A stretch of DNA of 64,000 bases from Methylomagnum ishizawai (GTDB taxonomy: Bacteria; Pseudomonadota; Gammaproteobacteria; Methylococcales; Methylococcaceae): assembly GCF_019670005.1 (NCBI RefSeq), contig NZ_AP019784.1, forward strand, positions 62,001 through 126,000, written 5' to 3'. Below are positions 27,907 to 36,374 of the stretch, one piece after another; position 1 is the first letter of the stretch; each line of letters begins with the position of its first letter. The notes under the pieces were generated by a model. It made no database searches, was not told the DNA's origin, and saw only the letters and a list, made by a program, of their open reading frames with translations. The translations under genes and the position numbers were made by a program.

Positions 27907-28353
27907 ATGGAACGTTTCACGATTTCGCTGGACGATCTGCTCGCCCAGCGTTTCGACGCGCTGATCCAGGCCCGCGGCTACGCCAACCGCTCCGAAGCCG
28001 TGCGCGATATGTTGCGCCGGGAATTGGAGGCGGAACGCCAGGTTTCGGGCCAATCCCTCCATTGCGTGGCCAGCCTGTCCTATGTCTACAACCACCACGA
28101 GCGCCGCTTGGCGGAACGCCTCACCGAAATGCAGCACCACGCCCACGACCTCGTGCTGTCCGCCATGCATGTCCATCTCGACCACGAGCATTGCCTGGAG
28201 GTGCTGTTCCTGCGCGGTTCGACCCAGGCGGTGCGTGGTTTCGCCGATAGGCTGGCGGCGGAATGCGGGGTGCGGCACAGCGCCTTGAATTTGATCACCG
28301 TGGATACCGGACCGGCCGACCCCACACATCGGCACAGCCACCCGCACGACTGA
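27907..28353 (+). CDS. nikR: Nickel-responsive regulator NikR
   Basis: 148 residues. The N-terminal ribbon-helix-helix (MERFTISLDDLLAQRFD, YANRSEAVRDMLRREL) is followed by the ACT-like metal domain. The high-affinity nickel ligands of E. coli NikR (H76, H87, H89, C95) are matched by H77, H88, H90 and C96 in HHAHDL and MHVHLDHEHC. A His-rich tail (HRHSHPHD) may bind extra metal. It represses nickel uptake when Ni2+ is plentiful. A TonB receptor starts 152 bases downstream after a terminator and is the likely target. Confidence 0.95.
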   Translation: MERFTISLDDLLAQRFDALIQARGYANRSEAVRDMLRRELEAERQVSGQSLHCVASLSYVYNHHERRLAERLTEMQHHAHDLVLSAMHVHLDHEHCLEVLFLRGSTQAVRGFADRLAAECGVRHSALNLITVDTGPADPTHRHSHPHD

Positions 28354-28369
28354 GCGCGGTCCCCAGGAC

Positions 28370-28406
28370 CGCCGCCCTGTTCCGCCCTGGCGGCGCGGGG
28401 TTTTTT
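28370..28406 (+). terminator. Rho-independent terminator after nikR
   Basis: CGCCGCC (28370-28376) pairs with GGCGGCG (28389-28395), followed by CGGGG and a run of six T at 28401-28406. It lies 17 bases after the nikR stop and separates it from the TonB receptor gene. Confidence 0.8.
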
Positions 28407-28415
28407 GCGCCGGCT

Positions 28416-28444
28416 GTGTAAGAATATTTTTATAAAGTTCATAC
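28416..28444. promoter_or_regulatory. AT-rich promoter with possible NikR half-site
   Basis: A sharply AT-rich stretch before the TonB receptor ends in TTCATAC (28438-28444), which contains the NikR half-site TCATAC. The opposite half-site is poor (GTGTAA at 28416-28421 against GTATGA). It is a plausible but weak NikR operator. Confidence 0.35.
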
Positions 28445-28505
28445 ATCCGTCGGGGCCGTCCGGCCCGTAGAGATAACGGTGTTTCCCCATACCGAGGTAC
28501 TCCCC

Positions 28506-30599
28506 ATGCAACGATTCAAAACCCGGCTCCCGCTCGTCCCATGCCTGGGCGCGGCCTTGCATTTGCTGGCCGGTCCCGCCTCCGCCCATCCCCAGCCCGC
28601 CGAGGAACAGGAACCGGAATCGGTCGGCCTGGAAGCGGTCGAGGTCGAGGGCCGCGCCGCCGATTTGCTCGGCGTCGCCGATTCGGCCTCGCAAGGCCAG
28701 GTGGGCCAGCCCGAATTCAAATACCGGCCCTTGTCGCGGGTGGGCGAGCTGGTGGAAGTGGTGCCCGGCGCGGTCGCCACCCAGCACAGCGGCTCGGGCA
28801 AGGCCAACCAGTTCTTCCTGCGCGGCTTCAACCTGGACCACGGCACCGATTTCAACGCCACCCTGGACGGCGTGCCGATGAACCTGCGCACCCACGCCCA
28901 CGGCCAGGGCTACCTGGACCTCAACAGCATCATCCCGGAATTGGTGGACAAGGTGGATTACGGCAAGGGGCCGTATTACGCCGAACAGGGCGATTTCGCC
29001 TCGGCGGGCTATGCCCAGTTCCACACCTTCCACCGCCTGGCGGAGGGCATCGCCAAGTTCACCGGCGGCGAATACGACTATTACCGGGGCGTCCTGGCCA
29101 ATTCCAACCGGATCGGGAACGGGGATTTGCTCTACGCCGGGGAGGTGGCGTTCTTCGAAGGACCGTGGAAACAGCCGGAGGAATCCGGCAAATACAACGG
29201 CATGATCCGCTACACCATCGACGAGGAGGATTTCGGCCTGTCGGTCAACGGCAAGGCCTACCGCTCCAACTGGACCGCCACCAACCAGATTCCCAAGCGC
29301 GATGTGCAGGCCGGGCTCCTGGACCTGTACGGCACCATGGACCCCACCGACGGCGGCAAGACCGACCGCTACAGCCTGTCCGGCAACCTGTGGAGCAAGG
29401 GCGACGGCTATAAGAACCAACTCAACCTCTACGCCCTGTACTACGACCTGGACCTGTATTCCAATTTCACCGGCTATCTCGACGATCCCGTCAACGGCGA
29501 CCAGCTCAACCAGCACGAGCGCCGGGTGGTGGCGGGCGGCAGCGGGGAACAGACCTGGTTCAACCGGGTGCTGGGCTTCGACATGGACAACAGCGTCGGC
29601 TTCCAAGTGCGCTACGACAATATCTCCAACCTGACCCTGAACCACACCGTGAACCGCCGGTTCCTCGCCTCGATCAGCGTGGACGATGTGGACGAGACCA
29701 GCCTGTCGTTCTATTTCAAGAACCAGACCCATTGGCTGTCCTGGTTCCGCAGCATCGCCGGGCTGAGGAGCGACACCTTCTTCTTCGACGTGACCGACAA
29801 GCTCCATCCCCAGGATTCGGGTAGCCAGACCTCGTCCATGGTCAGCCCCAAGCTGTCCCTGGTGTTCGGTCCCTGGGCCGAGACCGAATTCTTCCTCAAC
29901 TTCGGCTATGGCTTCCACTCCAACGACGCCCGCGGCGTCACCAACCATTACGACCCGCTCGATCCCACGATGCCGGTCAAGGGCGCTCCCGGCCTCGCCA
30001 AGCAACGCGGGGCCGAGGGCGGGCTGCGGACCCAATATATCCCCGGCCTGGTCAGCACTTTGGCGGTGTGGTACCTGCATTCGGATTCGGAGCTGGTGTT
30101 CCTGGGCGATGCCGGCACCACCGAGCCCACCGGCCAGAGCGAGCGCTACGGCGTGGAATGGACCAACTATTACAAGCCCAACGACTGGCTGACCCTGGAC
30201 GCCGATTTCGCCTTCACCTCGGCCCATTACCAGGACGTGCCCCACAGCGAGAGCGACATCCCCAACTCGGTGGGGCAGGTGATCGGGGCCGGGGTGGTGG
30301 CCTTGTTGCCCTACGACTTCTTCGCGACGGCCAGGGTGCGCTATTTCGGCCACGTCCCCTTGAACGAGACCGGGACCGCCTATATGGGCGACACCACCCT
30401 GGTCAACCTGGGCGCGGGCTACCAGTACCAGAAGCTGAAATTCGAGGTGGACGTGTTCAACCTGTTCGACTCCAAGGCCAACGACATCGCCTATTACTAC
30501 GAATCGCGCTATCCGCAGAACGCCGCCGCCGAGGAGGGGATCATGATCCATCCGGTGATGCCCCGGCAGGTGCGGGCCACGGTCACGCTGAATTTTTGA
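28506..30599 (+). CDS. TonB-dependent receptor, probably for nickel or another metal complex
   Basis: 697 residues. A signal peptide (cleaved after about PASA, residue 27) is followed by a plug domain (EVVPGAVATQHSGSGKANQFFLRGFNLDHGTDF, with DGVPMNLRTHAHGQGYLDLN) and a beta-barrel ending in phenylalanine (VTLNF). The plug has histidines in THAHGQGY, unlike the iron receptor at 23899. The gene follows nikR and a terminator, so nickel import is the best inference. Cobalamin or other chelates remain possible. The ATG at 28506 precedes a good signal peptide; an ATG-like start at 28479 would add nine residues. Confidence 0.88.
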   Translation: MQRFKTRLPLVPCLGAALHLLAGPASAHPQPAEEQEPESVGLEAVEVEGRAADLLGVADSASQGQVGQPEFKYRPLSRVGELVEVVPGAVATQHSGSGKANQFFLRGFNLDHGTDFNATLDGVPMNLRTHAHGQGYLDLNSIIPELVDKVDYGKGPYYAEQGDFASAGYAQFHTFHRLAEGIAKFTGGEYDYYRGVLANSNRIGNGDLLYAGEVAFFEGPWKQPEESGKYNGMIRYTIDEEDFGLSVNGKAYRSNWTATNQIPKRDVQAGLLDLYGTMDPTDGGKTDRYSLSGNLWSKGDGYKNQLNLYALYYDLDLYSNFTGYLDDPVNGDQLNQHERRVVAGGSGEQTWFNRVLGFDMDNSVGFQVRYDNISNLTLNHTVNRRFLASISVDDVDETSLSFYFKNQTHWLSWFRSIAGLRSDTFFFDVTDKLHPQDSGSQTSSMVSPKLSLVFGPWAETEFFLNFGYGFHSNDARGVTNHYDPLDPTMPVKGAPGLAKQRGAEGGLRTQYIPGLVSTLAVWYLHSDSELVFLGDAGTTEPTGQSERYGVEWTNYYKPNDWLTLDADFAFTSAHYQDVPHSESDIPNSVGQVIGAGVVALLPYDFFATARVRYFGHVPLNETGTAYMGDTTLVNLGAGYQYQKLKFEVDVFNLFDSKANDIAYYYESRYPQNAAAEEGIMIHPVMPRQVRATVTLNF

Positions 30600-30610
30600 G
30601 GGGGGAATGC

Positions 30611-30634
30611 GCCGGGAATCCATGGATTCCCGGC
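30611..30634. repeat. 24-bp perfect palindrome
   Basis: The arm GCCGGGAATCC is followed by AT and then its exact reverse complement, giving full symmetry over 24 bases. It starts 11 bases after the TonB receptor stop. There is no T-run, so it is not a typical intrinsic terminator. It shares the GGAATCC/GGATTCC arms with the hairpin at 31315. Confidence 0.7.
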
Positions 30635-30718
30635 CATTGCTTGTCGGGTGGCATGGACTGGACGCCATCGGCCACGATGGCGGGGAAGGCGGGCGGCCTT
30701 CCCCGGCGGGGGCCGACC

Positions 30719-31072
30719 TTAGATCAAGGTAGCTTGGGGATTGAAGGTGAAGAAGGCCAGGATGCCGTAGCACGCCACCGCCAGCCCGGCATGGGCGATC
30801 AGGACGGCCTTGGGGATTTTCTTCCCCTTCTTGGAGGCCAGGGCCATGACCAAGCCCAGCGCGATGATGACCACGGCCAGGCCGATGTTCAGATACAGCC
30901 GCTCGTCCCCGCCGACCGCGTCGGCGATCACCAAGCCCGAGCCGATCAATGCCGCCAGGGCGTGCAGCCTGGGGTAGTACGGATCGGGTGGCAGGCCGCG
31001 GGCCATGCTCAAGACCATCATCACGCCCATGAGGGCGACCAGGGTGAAGGTGGCGAGTGCGCCCATCAACAT
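30719..31072 (-). CDS. Small four-helix membrane protein of unknown function
   Basis: 117 residues with about four hydrophobic segments (residues 3-22, 35-50, 60-77, 90-110) and a basic loop ASKKGKKIPK. TTAGGAG stands 9 bases before the ATG at 31072; longer in-frame starts lack this. It sits in the inner membrane. It lies 273 bases downstream of the ZnuA-like gene on the same strand, after a hairpin, so it may be a separate transcript. I do not recognise the family. Confidence 0.75.
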   Translation of the reverse strand: MLMGALATFTLVALMGVMMVLSMARGLPPDPYYPRLHALAALIGSGLVIADAVGGDERLYLNIGLAVVIIALGLVMALASKKGKKIPKAVLIAHAGLAVACYGILAFFTFNPQATLI

Positions 31073-31314
31073 AAAGCTATCTCCTAATTGTATATGTGTG
31101 GATTGGACAAGACTGGAGAACCAGTCCAGGCGGCTATTGCAGGGTCCGGGCCAACGGTGGCCTTGGCCGCGAAGCCGCGCCCGGCAAGGGCCGCAGGGCG
31201 GGACCGGCGGCGTGGGCGCGGCGCGGCGCGGTGAAATCACCAGGGTTTCCTACGGTTTTTCCCCTATAGACGCGCCCCGAAACCAATCCCCGGCGCGGGC
31301 CGGGGATGGGGGAC

Positions 31315-31338
31315 GGAATCCGGGGTTGCCCGGATTCC
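31315..31338 (-). terminator. Strong hairpin after the ZnuA-like gene
   Basis: GGAATCCGGG (31315-31324) and CCCGGATTCC (31329-31338) form a perfect 10-bp stem with a 4-base loop, 7 bases after the stop of the minus-strand gene. It lacks a T-run. A terminator or transcript-stabilising hairpin is likely from its position. Confidence 0.55.
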
Positions 31339-31345
31339 AGGGGTG

Positions 31346-32257
31346 TCAGCGCAACACCGCCTTCAGGTTCTCCACGTTCGCGCGCATCACCGTCAGGAAA
31401 TCGCCTTCCCGTGGACGGTTGCCGCAGGGATCGAACACCACGCTTGCCACCCCCATCGCCTCGAGCTTGGCGGCGACCTCGGCCAAGGGCGCGGCCTCCC
31501 ACAGCATCCATTTGGCCGGATGTCCCGCCAAGGTGTGCTTGAGCGCCTCCCATTCCTGCGGCGGCGGCATCTCGTCCGTATCCCAATGCACGCTGGCGAT
31601 ATCGAAACCATAGCGCCGCCCCAAATAATCGTAGATCGGATGGAAGGCCAGCCAGGGTTTGTTGGGCTGGGCGGCGGCGGCGCTTCGCAAATCGGCGTCC
31701 AGGGCCAGGAGGTCGGCCTTGAGCCCCGCGAGGTTTTCCATCACCAGGCTTTTCCATTCCGGGCGCTTCTTGGCGATGGCCTCGGCCACGGCCTGGGCCT
31801 GGAGCGCCGCCTGCTCGAAGTCCAGCCAGGTGGTATAGACGGTTCCGGCGTGGGCATGCGTCCCGCCGGGGCCGTGGCTGTGGACGACGACGCCCTCGGT
31901 ATGGATATAGCGGTCCTTGAAGGCGGCGGAAGTGTTGACCTGCTTGAGCTTGGACAGGCTGACGCGGGGCAGCCATTTTTCGTAGTCGGCCCCGTTGAGC
32001 AGGATCAAATCGGCCTTTTGCAGCGCGGCCACGCCCTTGGCCTTGGGTTCCCAGTACGCCGGATCGGTGTCGGCGGCGGGCACGGGGAACTCCACCGCGG
32101 CGCGGTCGCCGACCAGGCGCCCGGCGAAATAGGCCAGGGGATAATTGGTGGCGACGATCTTCAAGCGGCCCGTGTCGGCCCGCGCCAGGGCCGCGCAGAG
32201 GAACCACAGGCATAGCGCGAAGCCATACCGCGCCAGGAGCGGGAAGGGAAGGGACAT
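31346..32257 (-). CDS. ZnuA-like (cluster A-I) metal-binding protein, divergent
   Basis: 303 residues. Signal peptide to about residue 27, then the two-lobed periplasmic binding fold of ZnuA/TroA proteins (LKIVATNYPLAYFAGRLVGD, ALQKADLILLNGADYEKWL, WLAFHPIYDYLGRRYGF). A His-rich loop lies at about 126-136 (HSHGPGGTHAH). Two of the usual metal-binding histidines are replaced: the position in TDPAYWEP is A67, and that in TVYTTWLD is T142. H206 is kept. Zinc binding by the classical site is therefore doubtful, and the His loop may take over. Unusually, its partners upstream are an FtsX-like permease and a LolD-like ATPase rather than ZnuB and ZnuC. GGAG precedes the ATG. Confidence 0.85.
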   Translation of the reverse strand: MSLPFPLLARYGFALCLWFLCAALARADTGRLKIVATNYPLAYFAGRLVGDRAAVEFPVPAADTDPAYWEPKAKGVAALQKADLILLNGADYEKWLPRVSLSKLKQVNTSAAFKDRYIHTEGVVVHSHGPGGTHAHAGTVYTTWLDFEQAALQAQAVAEAIAKKRPEWKSLVMENLAGLKADLLALDADLRSAAAAQPNKPWLAFHPIYDYLGRRYGFDIASVHWDTDEMPPPQEWEALKHTLAGHPAKWMLWEAAPLAEVAAKLEAMGVASVVFDPCGNRPREGDFLTVMRANVENLKAVLR

Positions 32258-32274
32258 GGTTGTTTCTCCGGGTT

Positions 32275-33444
32275 TCAGGAAATGAAGAACCGGCGCATCA
32301 AATCGCCGGCATGACGGTGGAGGACTTCCAACCCGAGCAGGCAGACCGAGCCGCTGGCGAGCAGGAGCAGGACGATCTCGGCGGCGAGCAGGCGCAGCAC
32401 CGTCAGCCGTCCGCAGCCGAGCAGGAAGATGGTATGCAGTTCGCCCCGGCGGAGGCGCAGCGACAGGGCGAACACTAGTCCCAGGGCCAACAGCGTCGCC
32501 GCGCCCACCAGCAGCGACACCGCGTCGAACAGGGCACCCACCCGGAAGATGTTCTGCAACAAGCCCTGGGTGATCTTGGGCGGCTGGACGATCTGCGCGG
32601 TGTCGTCCGGGGCGAGGTAGCGCCCGCGCAGCAGGGTGGCCGAGCGGGCGTCGTGGGCCACGGCGATGACCGCGCTGACGGGATAGTCCGCCGGGTCGCC
32701 ATGGAAATGGAAGGAATCCAGGTTGTCCGGGGTGATTTCGGTATAGGTGACCAGCTTGGCCTGGGCGCGGGCCTCGGCCTCCGCGAACGGTCCCGCGCCC
32801 GCCGGGCTGGGTGGCTGCCCGGCGTGGCCATGGCCCAGCCCCTCGATCACCCAGGCGGTCTGCAAATCCACGAACACGGCCTGGTCGTCGGGGCCGTGGC
32901 TCTTGCCCAGCACGCCCACCACATGCAGTTTCAAGGGATAGATGCCGGCCAGGTCGAACAGGTTGTCGGGCGTGGTCAGCAGGGTGTCGCCGGGACCGAG
33001 CTTCAGCGCCGCCGCCGCGTCCGCGCCCAGCACGCAATCGCCCAGCAGCGCCAGCATCGCGCCGCGTTCCGGGACCAGGCCCCGGTAATCGAAATAATCC
33101 AGTTCCACGCCGACCAGGGGTTGGCCGCGCACCTTGAAGCGGGCGTAGACCGGCAAGGGATCGGCCCAGCCGGTGGCGGCGATCCGTTCCACTTCGCGCA
33201 TGGCGATGGGCGTGGCGGCGGCGGTGAAATACAGCGCGTTCAAGGTCAGGTCCACCGCGCTGCCCTGGGCCCCGACCAGGAGCGGCGTGGATTCGGCGCG
33301 GGCGGTCATGCGCTTTTCGCCCTCGTCCAGCAGCCGGTGCAGGCCCAGCGGCAAGCCCATCAGCAGGCTGAGGCAGGCGGTCAGGATCAGGCTGCGGACC
33401 TTGTGGTGGCGCAGGTAGCGCCAGGCGAGATAGACATCGTGCAT
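32275..33444 (-). CDS. FtsX/MacB-like ABC permease
   Basis: 389 residues. One N-terminal helix (about 17-37, SLILTACLSLLMGLPLGL), a large periplasmic domain (about 45-270), and three C-terminal helices (about 285-310, 325-345, 355-378) give the four-helix layout of MacB/LolC/FtsX permeases, which move lipoproteins or transmit mechanical signals instead of carrying ions. His-rich segments (GLGHGHAGQ, HFHGD) in the external domain may touch metal. It ends 18 bases before the binding protein and pairs with the ATPase encoded upstream. Confidence 0.85.
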   Translation of the reverse strand: MHDVYLAWRYLRHHKVRSLILTACLSLLMGLPLGLHRLLDEGEKRMTARAESTPLLVGAQGSAVDLTLNALYFTAAATPIAMREVERIAATGWADPLPVYARFKVRGQPLVGVELDYFDYRGLVPERGAMLALLGDCVLGADAAAALKLGPGDTLLTTPDNLFDLAGIYPLKLHVVGVLGKSHGPDDQAVFVDLQTAWVIEGLGHGHAGQPPSPAGAGPFAEAEARAQAKLVTYTEITPDNLDSFHFHGDPADYPVSAVIAVAHDARSATLLRGRYLAPDDTAQIVQPPKITQGLLQNIFRVGALFDAVSLLVGAATLLALGLVFALSLRLRRGELHTIFLLGCGRLTVLRLLAAEIVLLLLASGSVCLLGLEVLHRHAGDLMRRFFIS

Positions 33445-33514
33445 AGGGTGGCGGCAGGTGGATGGAACGGGGTGGAACCGCGGGGGTGGGCTGGCGGCGC
33501 GGACCCGCCACGCC

Positions 33515-34174
33515 TCATCCGCCCCCCGCCGTCAACCGGGTGAAATCGACCACGCGGTCGAAGCGCGGCAATAATTCGTGGTCGTGGGTCACGGCCAGGA
33601 GGCTCGCGCCGCGGCGGTCGGCGGCGCGGAACAACAGGTCGAGGATGCGGACCTTGTTGGCCGGGTCGAGGTTGCCGGTGGCCTCGTCGGCCAGGATCAG
33701 GCCCGGCTCCGGCAGCAAGGCCCGGCACACGGCGGCGCGTTGGCGCTCGCCCTGCGAGAGTTCGTGCGGCATCCGTCCGAGCTTCGCGCCCAGGCCGACC
33801 TCCTCCGCCAGGGCGCGGGCGCGTCCACGCACCGTCCGGTCCAGCCTGAGCGAGGGATTGACCCGGTAGGCGTGGACGATGTTGTCGAACAGGTCGAGGT
33901 AATCCAGCAATTCCAATTCCTGGAACACGAAACCGACCCGCCGCGCCCGGAAATCGCGCCGCGCCCCTTCGCCCAGCGCCCGCAAATCCGCGCCATCGAC
34001 CCGGAGCCGGCCGGATTCGGCCCGCACGATGCCGGCGATCAGCTTGAGCAGGGTGGTCTTGCCCGCGCCGCTGGGACCGATGATGGCGAGCTTCTCGCCC
34101 GATCCGACCCGGAATTCCGGGATACGCAGCGCGAAGCCGGGATAGCCGAAACGCAAATCCAAGGCTTCGATCAT
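33515..34174 (-). CDS. LolD/MacB-like ABC ATPase
   Basis: 219 residues, a single nucleotide-binding domain: Walker A IIGPSGAGKTTLLK at about 30-43, Q-loop VGFVFQELELLDYLDLFDNI, signature LSQGERQRAAVCRAL, Walker B LILADEATGNLDP. The ADEATGNLD box is typical of the LolD/FtsE/MacB group, matching the FtsX-like permease downstream. The ATG overlaps the stop of the upstream gene as ATGA, so the two are translationally coupled. Confidence 0.9.
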   Translation of the reverse strand: MIEALDLRFGYPGFALRIPEFRVGSGEKLAIIGPSGAGKTTLLKLIAGIVRAESGRLRVDGADLRALGEGARRDFRARRVGFVFQELELLDYLDLFDNIVHAYRVNPSLRLDRTVRGRARALAEEVGLGAKLGRMPHELSQGERQRAAVCRALLPEPGLILADEATGNLDPANKVRILDLLFRAADRRGASLLAVTHDHELLPRFDRVVDFTRLTAGGG

Positions 34175-35667
34175 GAACCCGCCCCCGCGTCCAAGCGTTG
34201 CCCGCCCTGGAAATCCATGGCGGTGATCTTCCAGCCGCCGTCCGCGCCGGGACTCAGGCTCAACCGGGCCGCGTAGAGGTTGTGGCGCTCGTGGCCGTGG
34301 CCCCAGTGCGAAACCGTGCCATGGGCTATCCAGCGGGCGTCGACCACGTAGCCACCGCCGGGCGCGGCCTGGATGTCGCTTTGCAAGAGTTCGATACGGT
34401 CCACCCGGCCCTCGCCGCCCAGGCCATCGGTCTGCCGCAGCAGGGCGCGGCGTTGTTGCAGGTAGATATCCGCCAGCAATTCGCCGTCCAGGCTCTTGGC
34501 GAGACGGTCGTAGGCGGCTTCCTCGCCGCGCAGGGCGAAGGCGCGGTAGGCGTTGTGCAGCAAGGCCGCGAGGGTTTCCGCCGCGGGGGCTTGGTCGGCC
34601 CGTCCCGCCGGGGCGGGTTCGGTGTCGGTGGACGGGGTGGGTTCCAGGGCGTCGGCGCGGGACCATTCAAACCGCGGTTGCCCTGGGGTCAGTTCGCCGT
34701 CGAAGCTTTCGCGGCCCTGGATGGCGCTGACCGGGCGGCGTTGCAACCCCGGACCGAACAAATCCCAATCCAGGGCGATTTGCTGCGCCGGGCGCTCGGT
34801 GAGGTAGGACAGCATCGCGCCGACCAGGGCGGTGGCGGGGTCGAGGCCGGTGCCTTCCGCCACCGGCTGCACGCCCTGGCGGGTGTAGTGTACGAATTCC
34901 ACCCGGTCGATTTGCGGGGCGATTACCGCGCCGTCGATCCGTAATGGGTTATGCGCGGTGAGCAACGCGCCGATCTTTTGTTTCAAGCCGGGCAGGGCGG
35001 CGGCCGGTGCGGCCGCGCCGGGTCCGAGTCCCAAGGGACCGGCCAAATCGGCCAACCGCAATAGCAGTTCGTGGCGGACCTCGTAAGGCTCGACGTAGAG
35101 ATAGGAACGCGGCTCGGCGTGGCAGCGGGCGAACCCGGTGTTGTCGAAGCGGGAGCGCCAGGGATCGACCGGGTCCAGCCGCAAGGTCTCGGTTTGGGCC
35201 AAGGGAGCCAGATCGTTGACCGGCACGCCGCGGTGCAGGGCGATGATGCCCAGGTCGTGGTCCGCCGCTCCCGCGATGGGCGCGAGGCCCAGCGCCCGCG
35301 TGGCCGGGGGCAGCGGGTAGTCCAAGCCCATTTCGTGGAAGGCGGGGATGCCGTTCTCCGCCGGGTGGGCGGTGGGCGTGCCGGTGGGCTGTGCCGCCAG
35401 GGTGTGGCCTGAAGGGTCCTTGAGCGTCAGCAGGGCCGGGGCGACCCGCTCCCAGGATGGCACGGTTTCCTGGGAAGCCGCGAGCTGGGCCAGGCGGGGC
35501 AGGGCGCTGTCCAAGACCCGCAGGTCCAGGTGGATGCGGTCGGCTTCGATGTTGATTTCGGCCACCGCGCCATAACGGGAAAATCCGGCCCAATCGGCGG
35601 CGGCGGGATATGGGGCGAGCGACAGGCAAAATCCAAGGAGGGGGCGCAGTTGGAAGAAAGCCATCAT
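34171..35667 (-). CDS. Secreted protein of unknown function, first gene of the hybrid ABC operon
   Basis: 498 residues with a signal peptide (MMAFFQLRPLLGFCLSLAPYPAAA). The mature part shows no family I recognise. It has a beta-rich N-terminal half (WAGFSRYGAVAEINIEADRIHLDLRV), a histidine in GAADHDLGIIALHRG, a Thr/Pro/Ala-rich linker near 350-375, and a C-terminal region ending with VDARWIAHGTVSHWGHGHERHNLY, whose five clustered histidines could bind metal. Overlap with the ATPase gene ties it to the ABC system. A periplasmic accessory or client of the transporter is an inference. The start at 35667 fits the signal peptide; an ATG at 35730 would add 21 residues. Confidence 0.75.
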   Translation of the reverse strand: MMAFFQLRPLLGFCLSLAPYPAAADWAGFSRYGAVAEINIEADRIHLDLRVLDSALPRLAQLAASQETVPSWERVAPALLTLKDPSGHTLAAQPTGTPTAHPAENGIPAFHEMGLDYPLPPATRALGLAPIAGAADHDLGIIALHRGVPVNDLAPLAQTETLRLDPVDPWRSRFDNTGFARCHAEPRSYLYVEPYEVRHELLLRLADLAGPLGLGPGAAAPAAALPGLKQKIGALLTAHNPLRIDGAVIAPQIDRVEFVHYTRQGVQPVAEGTGLDPATALVGAMLSYLTERPAQQIALDWDLFGPGLQRRPVSAIQGRESFDGELTPGQPRFEWSRADALEPTPSTDTEPAPAGRADQAPAAETLAALLHNAYRAFALRGEEAAYDRLAKSLDGELLADIYLQQRRALLRQTDGLGGEGRVDRIELLQSDIQAAPGGGYVVDARWIAHGTVSHWGHGHERHNLYAARLSLSPGADGGWKITAMDFQGGQRLDAGAGS

Positions 35668-35832
35668 GGCGGAACGACGGGAGTGGCGCTGGGAGCGGGT
35701 AACTGGATGCAAAGCTTGGGCCAAGGGCAATGGAGGGAAACCGGTCGGAATCGGTGGGTTTTGGCTAGGGTTTCCACCCGTTTACGGGCTGCCTATCGGA
35801 TAGGCTCGCGGTCCGTGCCAGTCCCGTAGCGC

Positions 35833-35865
35833 AAAAAATAGGCGGGTGTTATCGGACGACCCGCC
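35833..35865 (-). terminator. Rho-independent terminator of the 36-residue lipoprotein gene
   Basis: GGCGGGT (35841-35847) pairs with ACCCGCC (35859-35865). On the minus strand the stem is followed by TATTTTTT (35833-35840). It lies 81 bases past the stop of the small gene. Confidence 0.7.
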
Positions 35866-35946
35866 CTAAAAGGTTGCTTGCGAGTTATATATGCTTTTCC
35901 AAGCGGGGTTCAACCCTTGACAAAAGCCGCTTTTTTGGACGCCGAC

Positions 35947-36057
35947 TTACTGGCTTTTAGCGGGGAGGCGTCCGCTATCGCCGTCGGGAGAATTTCCACA
36001 GCCTACAGCGGTCAAGGACAGGGCGGCTACAAAAAGGGCAACCAAAATTTTCTTCAT
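35947..36057 (-). CDS. 36-residue lipoprotein
   Basis: A short gene: MKKILVALFVAALSLTAVGC is a lipoprotein signal with lipobox AVGC and lipidated C20, leaving only 16 mature residues (CGNSPDGDSGRLPAKSQ from C20). CGGAGG stands 8 bases before the ATG, the upstream region is AT-rich, and an intrinsic terminator follows, so this reads as a complete monocistronic gene. Its size resembles entericidin-type or other tiny lipoproteins, but no specific similarity is seen. The Asp/Ser/Gly-rich tail offers no catalytic feature. Confidence 0.7.
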   Translation of the reverse strand: MKKILVALFVAALSLTAVGCGNSPDGDSGRLPAKSQ

Positions 36058-36263
36058 CGTGCGTACCTCCGAATTCATTTTGATAAGAATTTATTTTGAT
36101 AGACGCCATGGGGTGACGTTTGGGTATTGTACTTCCATTTCTGAAAAAGGCAATCGTGGGTTTCCCACCCAAATTTCTGGCAAGTAATTAACTTTCCAGT
36201 AAAGCCTGTATAAACCTTAACCTAGCTTCGTGTCGACCGGGTTTGTTTACGGGGTCCGTCCCG

Positions 36264-36308
36264 ATAAAAAAGCCCCGCCCGCCAAGCCTTGAAAACTTGG
36301 CGGGCGGG
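36264..36308 (-). terminator. Strong rho-independent terminator
   Basis: CCCGCCCGCCAAG (36274-36286) and CTTGGCGGGCGGG (36296-36308) form a perfect 13-bp stem. On the minus strand it is followed by GCTTTTTTAT (36263-36272). It ends the transcript of the 125-residue secreted protein. Confidence 0.92.
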
Positions 36309-36374
36309 ACGGTTCCGCTCCAACTAGGCGTTATCGGGTGGACGGCTTCAACCCTCCCGCGCCGACGCGGAACC

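Noticed and set aside
28086-30773. 895-codon minus-strand frame spanning nikR and the second receptor
   Set aside because: It covers two clear plus-strand genes and an intrinsic terminator, and has no domain features.
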